Source of the DNA: Actinomycetota bacterium
Lineage (GTDB): Bacteria; Actinomycetota; Actinomycetes; Nanopelagicales; Nanopelagicaceae
DNA: 19,721 bases
Assembly (NCBI GenBank): GCA_009699165.1
Contig: WLOR01000010.1
Location: 1-19,721 of the forward strand
Direction of reading: 5' to 3'
Position 1 is the first letter of the stretch. Each line of letters begins with the position of its first letter. Of this stretch, positions 16,198 to 19,721 are shown piece by piece. Under the pieces are notes generated by a model that did not search any database, was not told where the DNA came from, and saw only the letters and a list, made by a program, of their open reading frames with translations. The translations under genes and the position numbers were made by a program.

Positions 16198-16917
16198 TTA
16201 TATCTTCCTAGCTACAATATTGTCTTGAAAATTTAAGTTTCCACATTTTTTCCACGAAATAATTTCAAACCATTGAGCCCAATGTTTAAAAACATACTGT
16301 GGAGAGTGGAACATGCTGTGATACCAGTCAGGAAAATCCGTATCTCTCCAACTATCTTCTTCGATCCACTTATAACCCTCTCTCAAGAAATCTGCTTCGT
16401 GAATTATTGCCCGTTCTGGCGCACCGTTATCACGCAGAGATTTCAGATACCCAGCAAATGGAACGTCTCCTGAAAAAGATAAAATCGCTAATCCACCTGG
16501 TTTAAGAACTCGAGATAATTCAGCCAACCACAAATCTTGATGCTCAATATTTAAATGCGTAAAAACTGAATGGTTTATTACAAGGTCAAAAGATCCAGCA
16601 TCAAAAGGCAAGGGTGGGTATTCATTATTCTGGATCCACGTACCAAAGGGCATCTCTTCTTTGAGCCAGGCGATCATCTCGGGCATTACGTCGACACCAA
16701 CTAATTCAGCAATCTCGTCTAGATGGCGTGAAACTCTGCCTACCCCTACTCCGAAATCAAGCACCCTTGAAAAATCCGCGAGGGTACGTCCATGCAGAGC
16801 TAAAACTTGCTCAATATCGCGCTTTGAGGCCTTCCCGGAACTTAAAAAAACTTCAAAATTACTTTTTCCTGTTGTCAGCTCCATCAACTTTGTCGGCGGG
16901 CTGGCTACCTGATCCAT
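16198..16917 (-). CDS. Class I SAM-dependent methyltransferase
   Basis: Taken from ATG at 16917 this is a 239-residue Rossmann-fold methyltransferase. Motif I is VLDFGVGVGR (about 52-61), the acidic residue after strand 2 is in VGVDVMPEMI (about 73-82), motif II is FDLVINHSVFTHL (about 110-122) and motif III is LSRVLKPGGLAILSF (about 134-148). The C-terminal part (HSMFHSPQYVFKHWAQWFEI) is common in methyltransferases found in sugar and cell-surface clusters. The frame continues upstream to GTG 17013, which would overlap the divergent gmd gene by 23 bases; I prefer 16917 because TATATT lies exactly six bases before it, the same leaderless layout as prpB and the dioxygenase. The substrate is unknown; a glycan or nucleotide sugar is inferred from neighbours. 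Confidence 0.8.
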   Translation of the reverse strand: MDQVASPPTKLMELTTGKSNFEVFLSSGKASKRDIEQVLALHGRTLADFSRVLDFGVGVGRVSRHLDEIAELVGVDVMPEMIAWLKEEMPFGTWIQNNEYPPLPFDAGSFDLVINHSVFTHLNIEHQDLWLAELSRVLKPGGLAILSFSGDVPFAGYLKSLRDNGAPERAIIHEADFLREGYKWIEEDSWRDTDFPDWYHSMFHSPQYVFKHWAQWFEIISWKKCGNLNFQDNIVARKI

Positions 16918-16923
16918 AACCTC

Positions 16924-16929
16924 AATATA
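16924..16929 (-). promoter_or_regulatory. -10 element for the methyltransferase gene (leaderless)
   Basis: TATATT on the minus strand ends six bases before the ATG at 16917, so the message would have no leader. No good -35 is visible at 16-18 bases. It supports the shorter methyltransferase start. Confidence 0.45.
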
Positions 16930-16952
16930 GGGCAGCCTCTCGGGTGCCCCAC

Positions 16953-16958
16953 TATCAT
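16953..16958 (+). promoter_or_regulatory. Possible -10 of the gmd operon
   Basis: TATCAT (five of six matches) on the plus strand would start transcription near 16965 and leave a leader of about 26 bases with the GGAG ribosome site before ATG 16991. The -35 is poor, so this is a weak call. Confidence 0.3.
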
Positions 16959-16990
16959 TGCCCTGAAATTCTAGATACGGAGAGTATAAG

Positions 16991-17968
16991 ATGCATAAAC
17001 GCGCACTCATCACAGGCGTGACAGGTCAGGATGGACTGCACCTCTCCCACATACTGTTGGAAAAAGGCTACGAAGTCTTTGGAATGGTCGCAGGCCAAAG
17101 ACCTTCGACGGCACAGAGTTTTTCTCAGCTTCGCCCCGACGTAAAACTCATCCAAGGAGATTTAGCAGATTTTTCAAGCGTGCTTCAAGTAATTGATCAA
17201 AGCCAACCCAATGAAATCTACAACTTAGGCGCGATAAGTTTTGTAGGTTTGAGTTTTACTCAGCCCGAACTGACTGCAAACATAACAGGCCTAGGATTTC
17301 TAAGAGTGCTAGAGGCCGTTCGTAAACTTCATGTAGAGAAATCTGTACGCATATATCAAGCATCATCATCTGAAATGTTTGGAAGAGTAAGAGAAACGCC
17401 TCAAACAGAGCTAACAAGTTTTCATCCTCGCTCGCCATACGGAGTGGCGAAGACTTTTGCGCACTACACAGGTGTGCAATTTCGCGAGGCGTACGAAATG
17501 TTTATTTCAAATGGCATTCTATTCAATCACGAAGGTGAGTATCGTGGATATGAATTTGTAACTAGGAAAATTACCTCCAATATCGCCAAGATCAAACTGG
17601 GAAAGCAAGAACGATTTTCTCTAGGAAATATTGAGGTAAGCCGAGATTGGGGCTACGCCGGAGACTATGTCGAGGCAATGTGGCTCATGTTGCAGCAAGA
17701 GTCACCCGATGATTTCGTGATCGCAACAGGGAAATCACACACAGTAAGAGAGTTCACAACTGCTGCACTAGCTGCTGCGGGCTTGGAGCCCAACATCGAG
17801 CGCTACCTTGATTATGACGTATCGATGATTCGACCAAGTGAGGTTGATTCACTCATAGGAGACTCTTCAAAGGCTAAAAAAGTGCTGGGCTGGGAGCCTA
17901 AAGTTAGTTTTGAAGAGTTGGTAGCACTGATGGTCGAGAATGATTTACGAGTCGAAAGTGCCCGCTAG
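16991..17968 (+). CDS. gmd: GDP-mannose 4,6-dehydratase (Gmd-like)
   Basis: A 325-residue short-chain dehydrogenase of the extended type that oxidises and dehydrates GDP-mannose to GDP-4-keto-6-deoxymannose, the precursor of fucose, rhamnose and related surface sugars. NAD(P)-binding GVTGQDG (9-15) is complete. Catalytic residues are Ser 126 and Glu 128 in QASSSEMFG, and Tyr 150 and Lys 154 in YGVAK. FVTRKIT (189-195) and SRDWGYAGDYVEAMW are strong Gmd signatures. The usual NHESPRRG segment reads NHEGEYRG here (179-186), an unusual substitution near the nucleotide-sugar pocket. GGAG eight bases before ATG supports the start. It heads a plus-strand surface-glycan set with the FkbM methyltransferase and glycosyltransferase genes. 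Confidence 0.88.
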   Translation: MHKRALITGVTGQDGLHLSHILLEKGYEVFGMVAGQRPSTAQSFSQLRPDVKLIQGDLADFSSVLQVIDQSQPNEIYNLGAISFVGLSFTQPELTANITGLGFLRVLEAVRKLHVEKSVRIYQASSSEMFGRVRETPQTELTSFHPRSPYGVAKTFAHYTGVQFREAYEMFISNGILFNHEGEYRGYEFVTRKITSNIAKIKLGKQERFSLGNIEVSRDWGYAGDYVEAMWLMLQQESPDDFVIATGKSHTVREFTTAALAAAGLEPNIERYLDYDVSMIRPSEVDSLIGDSSKAKKVLGWEPKVSFEELVALMVENDLRVESAR

Positions 17969-18008
17969 TAGCGTGACAAATCTCGAGGAGCTATTTTCAG
18001 GGCCAGCA

Positions 18009-18782
18009 ATGATTTCATATGCACAAAACCGTGAAGATGTCATGGTTTATCGAGCGCTCAAAGCTTTGGGTAAAGGTACTTACATAGATGTTGGAGCAGG
18101 TGATCCTGTTAACGACTCAGTTACCAAGTATTTTTACGATCAAGGATGGTCGGGGATTAATATTGAGCCACATCCCGTTAGATTTCAAGCGCTAAAGGAA
18201 CAAAGAACCCGGGACATCAATCTTCAATCCGTCCTTTCGGACTGCGTGAAAGAGTGCGAGTTTTATTACTTTGAGCATACCGATTTTTCAACTTACAATT
18301 CAGGTGTAGCAGCAACTCATGAGAGTAATAAACATCAATTTGTTACACATAAAGTAGAAACCACTACCTTAGACATAATCTTTGAACAACATATAGGCGA
18401 TCGAGATGTTCATCTTCTAAAGATGGATGTTGAAGGAAGCGAGAAACAAGTACTGCAAGGCATCAATCTTCTCACCCATAGACCCTGGATACTGATCGTA
18501 GAATCAACAGTGCCAAATACGCAGATTGAGAATTTTCAGGAATGGGAAACATTGATACTGCAGTCAGGTTATGAGTTTGTATACAAAGATGGACTTAATC
18601 GATTTTATCTTTCAAATGATCATAGAGATCTGAAGATTTGCTTTGAGTTACCACCAAATGTCTTTGATCACTACGAACAATTTTATCCACATCGCAATGC
18701 AGAGATCACGCAGATAAAAAAGGAAAATCAAGAGCTTCGCAAAAAAATGCAAGCCATGACTGATGAAAAAGGCACTAAGTAG
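18009..18782 (+). CDS. FkbM-family SAM-dependent methyltransferase
   Basis: A 257-residue methyltransferase of the FkbM family, which methylates hydroxyl groups on sugars or polyketides. MISYAQNREDVMVYRAL at the N-terminus, YIDVGAGDP (25-33, SAM loop), NIEPHP (51-56) and LLKMDVEGSE (136-145) are the family hallmarks. The last 30 residues (HRNAEITQIKKENQELRKK) are a short coiled coil, which could tether it to another cluster protein. ATG 18009 is preferred because relatives begin with MISYAQN and AGGG lies just upstream; the frame extends to ATG 17940, which would overlap the end of gmd by 29 bases. The next gene starts two bases after the stop, so the set is cotranscribed. A role in sugar O-methylation is inferred. 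Confidence 0.87.
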   Translation: MISYAQNREDVMVYRALKALGKGTYIDVGAGDPVNDSVTKYFYDQGWSGINIEPHPVRFQALKEQRTRDINLQSVLSDCVKECEFYYFEHTDFSTYNSGVAATHESNKHQFVTHKVETTTLDIIFEQHIGDRDVHLLKMDVEGSEKQVLQGINLLTHRPWILIVESTVPNTQIENFQEWETLILQSGYEFVYKDGLNRFYLSNDHRDLKICFELPPNVFDHYEQFYPHRNAEITQIKKENQELRKKMQAMTDEKGTK

Positions 18783-18784
18783 TC

Positions 18785-19721
18785 ATGGCCAAAAAACATC
18801 TTATCTGCACCATAATCGCACCAAACTATCTATCCCAAGCTATTTCACTGGGTAGATCACTGGCTCAGCACATGCCAGATGTCGCCTATCGAATTCTTGT
18901 GCTTAAAGATTCATCCGATAACTCTCCAATTCAACAAATCTTAGAAAGCAAAGATTACAAGAAAGAGCAAAACATCAATCATTCGGTGATGAGTCTGCAA
19001 GAGGTTGATTGGCTGGGTTTTGATTTACTCGGTGCTATTAATAAATATGATCTATTGGAGTTTGCAACTAGCGTCAAACCAGCGCTCTTGCGTTCGCTCT
19101 TACTTGAAGGCTGGGAACGAGTTACATACTTGGATCCAGATATCCAAGTTTTCAAGGACTTCACAGAGCTTTTATCCAGTGAAGAAAGTATCTCTCTAAC
19201 TCCACATATTTTGAGCGACTATCCGATCGATGAAAAACTACCCAATCAACAAAGTATTTTGTATGCAGGTACCTACAACTTGGGATTCATCTCGTGCACC
19301 CAAGCGGCTAAAGACTTTCTTGACTGGTGGGCTTGGAAATTGGAGAACTTTTGCACTCTGGAGATTCGTGAGGGCTACCATGTTGATCAACGTTGGGTGG
19401 ACTGGGCACCTGCGTTTGCAAAAACGCAGATTATTCACGAGCCCGGACTCAATGTCGCATACTGGAACTTACATGAGCGCTCAATAAAGCGCACTAAGGA
19501 TCACTACCAAGTTTTCGTTGATGATAATTTCTCCCCACTGTACTTCTTTCACTTCAGTGGGTTTAGCGATTTCAAAAACTTTCATCTTTCAAAGCATCTA
19601 ACTCGTGTGTTTTCAGGTGAGATCATCCCTAACAAGATAATCTCTGAATATGCACAGTTGAGAATCTGGGCAGATCAGCTCATTGCACAAAGTGAAATTA
19701 CAGCAGGACCAATTACCTCAA
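18785..19721 (+). CDS. Glycosyltransferase, N-terminal part (3' end outside window)
   Basis: The frame from ATG 18785 stays open to the right edge, giving at least 312 residues; being unfinished, it is easy to miss. The N-terminal MAKKHLICTIIAPNYLSQAI, a Rossmann-like strand followed by NYLSQA..LGRSL, and a DxD metal site in VTYLDPDIQVF (Asp 117 and Asp 119) point to a GT-A-fold, nucleotide-sugar-dependent glycosyltransferase related to family 8-like enzymes. YNLGFISC (164-171) and DQRWVDWAP (201-209) are further conserved pieces of this type, as is FFHFSGF (254-260) near the later sugar-binding part. It starts two bases after the FkbM stop, within the same operon. The donor is possibly a GDP-deoxysugar made by Gmd, but this is inference. 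Confidence 0.8.
   Translation, partial: MAKKHLICTIIAPNYLSQAISLGRSLAQHMPDVAYRILVLKDSSDNSPIQQILESKDYKKEQNINHSVMSLQEVDWLGFDLLGAINKYDLLEFATSVKPALLRSLLLEGWERVTYLDPDIQVFKDFTELLSSEESISLTPHILSDYPIDEKLPNQQSILYAGTYNLGFISCTQAAKDFLDWWAWKLENFCTLEIREGYHVDQRWVDWAPAFAKTQIIHEPGLNVAYWNLHERSIKRTKDHYQVFVDDNFSPLYFFHFSGFSDFKNFHLSKHLTRVFSGEIIPNKIISEYAQLRIWADQLIAQSEITAGPITS

Noticed and set aside
16918..17013. Longer methyltransferase start (GTG 17013 or ATG 17010)
   Set aside because: It would overlap the divergent gmd start by 20-23 bases and lacks a ribosome site, while ATG 16917 has a -10 at leaderless spacing.
17940..18008. Longer FkbM start at ATG 17940
   Set aside because: Family members begin at MISYAQN, and the extension overlaps the end of gmd by 29 bases; kept only as an alternative.
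18683..18691. Second exact DnaA box (TTATCCACA)
   Set aside because: Lies within the FkbM coding sequence where it encodes conserved-looking residues; taken as chance and used to temper the rpoD promoter finding.

Overview
The window looks like a compact, low-to-moderate GC actinobacterial chromosome. The evidence is a HrdB/SigA-type sigma factor with the actinobacterial conserved core, the order parE - DUF7455 - rpoD, a DUF4192 protein, a SAM-IV riboswitch (a class known mainly from Actinobacteria) and promoters with little or no 5' leader. Short gaps, overlapping genes and AT-leaning codon use suggest a streamlined free-living lineage such as freshwater Nanopelagicales (acI, Planktophila-like). 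That placement is inference. I saw no insertion sequences, CRISPR arrays, tRNA or rRNA genes, and no stretch over 300 bases without a gene.

Layout. (1) 1-662: 3' part of a membrane acyltransferase (+). (2) 659-5377: core information-processing block with parE (-), a small zinc-ribbon-like DUF7455 gene (+), a CDGSH iron-sulfur protein (-) and rpoD (-). The CDGSH start codon lies one base after the rpoD stop. (3) 5476-8107: methionine/sulfur assimilation operon metY-metX (-) under a promoter and a SAM-IV riboswitch. (4) 8100-11851: DUF4192 protein and a secreted PKD-domain protein (-), a Nudix hydrolase (+) and a DinG-type Fe-S helicase (-). (5) 11848-15329: methylcitrate-cycle operon prpB-prpC-prpD (-), running into the helicase by a 4-base overlap. 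(6) 15330-15418: 89-base divergent control region with a perfect 8+2+8 palindrome, between prpB and a LigB-type extradiol dioxygenase gene (15419-16192, +). (7) 16198-19721: cell-surface glycan genes: a SAM methyltransferase (-), then GDP-mannose 4,6-dehydratase, an FkbM methyltransferase and a glycosyltransferase that runs off the right edge (+).

How the genes work together. MetX activates homoserine as an O-acyl ester and MetY displaces the acyl group with sulfide to give homocysteine; the riboswitch would shut this off when S-adenosylmethionine is plentiful. PrpC, PrpD and PrpB convert propionyl-CoA plus oxaloacetate to pyruvate plus succinate (with an aconitase encoded elsewhere). Gmd makes the 4-keto-6-deoxy GDP-sugar precursor, and the methyltransferases and glycosyltransferase presumably decorate or transfer sugars. 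The acyltransferase at the left edge fits the same surface theme but may belong to a different cluster.

No wholly new multi-gene system is evident. The best leads are the regulatory ones: the palindrome in the prpB/dioxygenase intergenic region, the recurring TANNNT-N6/7-start-codon arrangement indicating leaderless transcripts, the rpoD-CDGSH coupling, and a perfect DnaA box between the likely -35 and -10 of rpoD.
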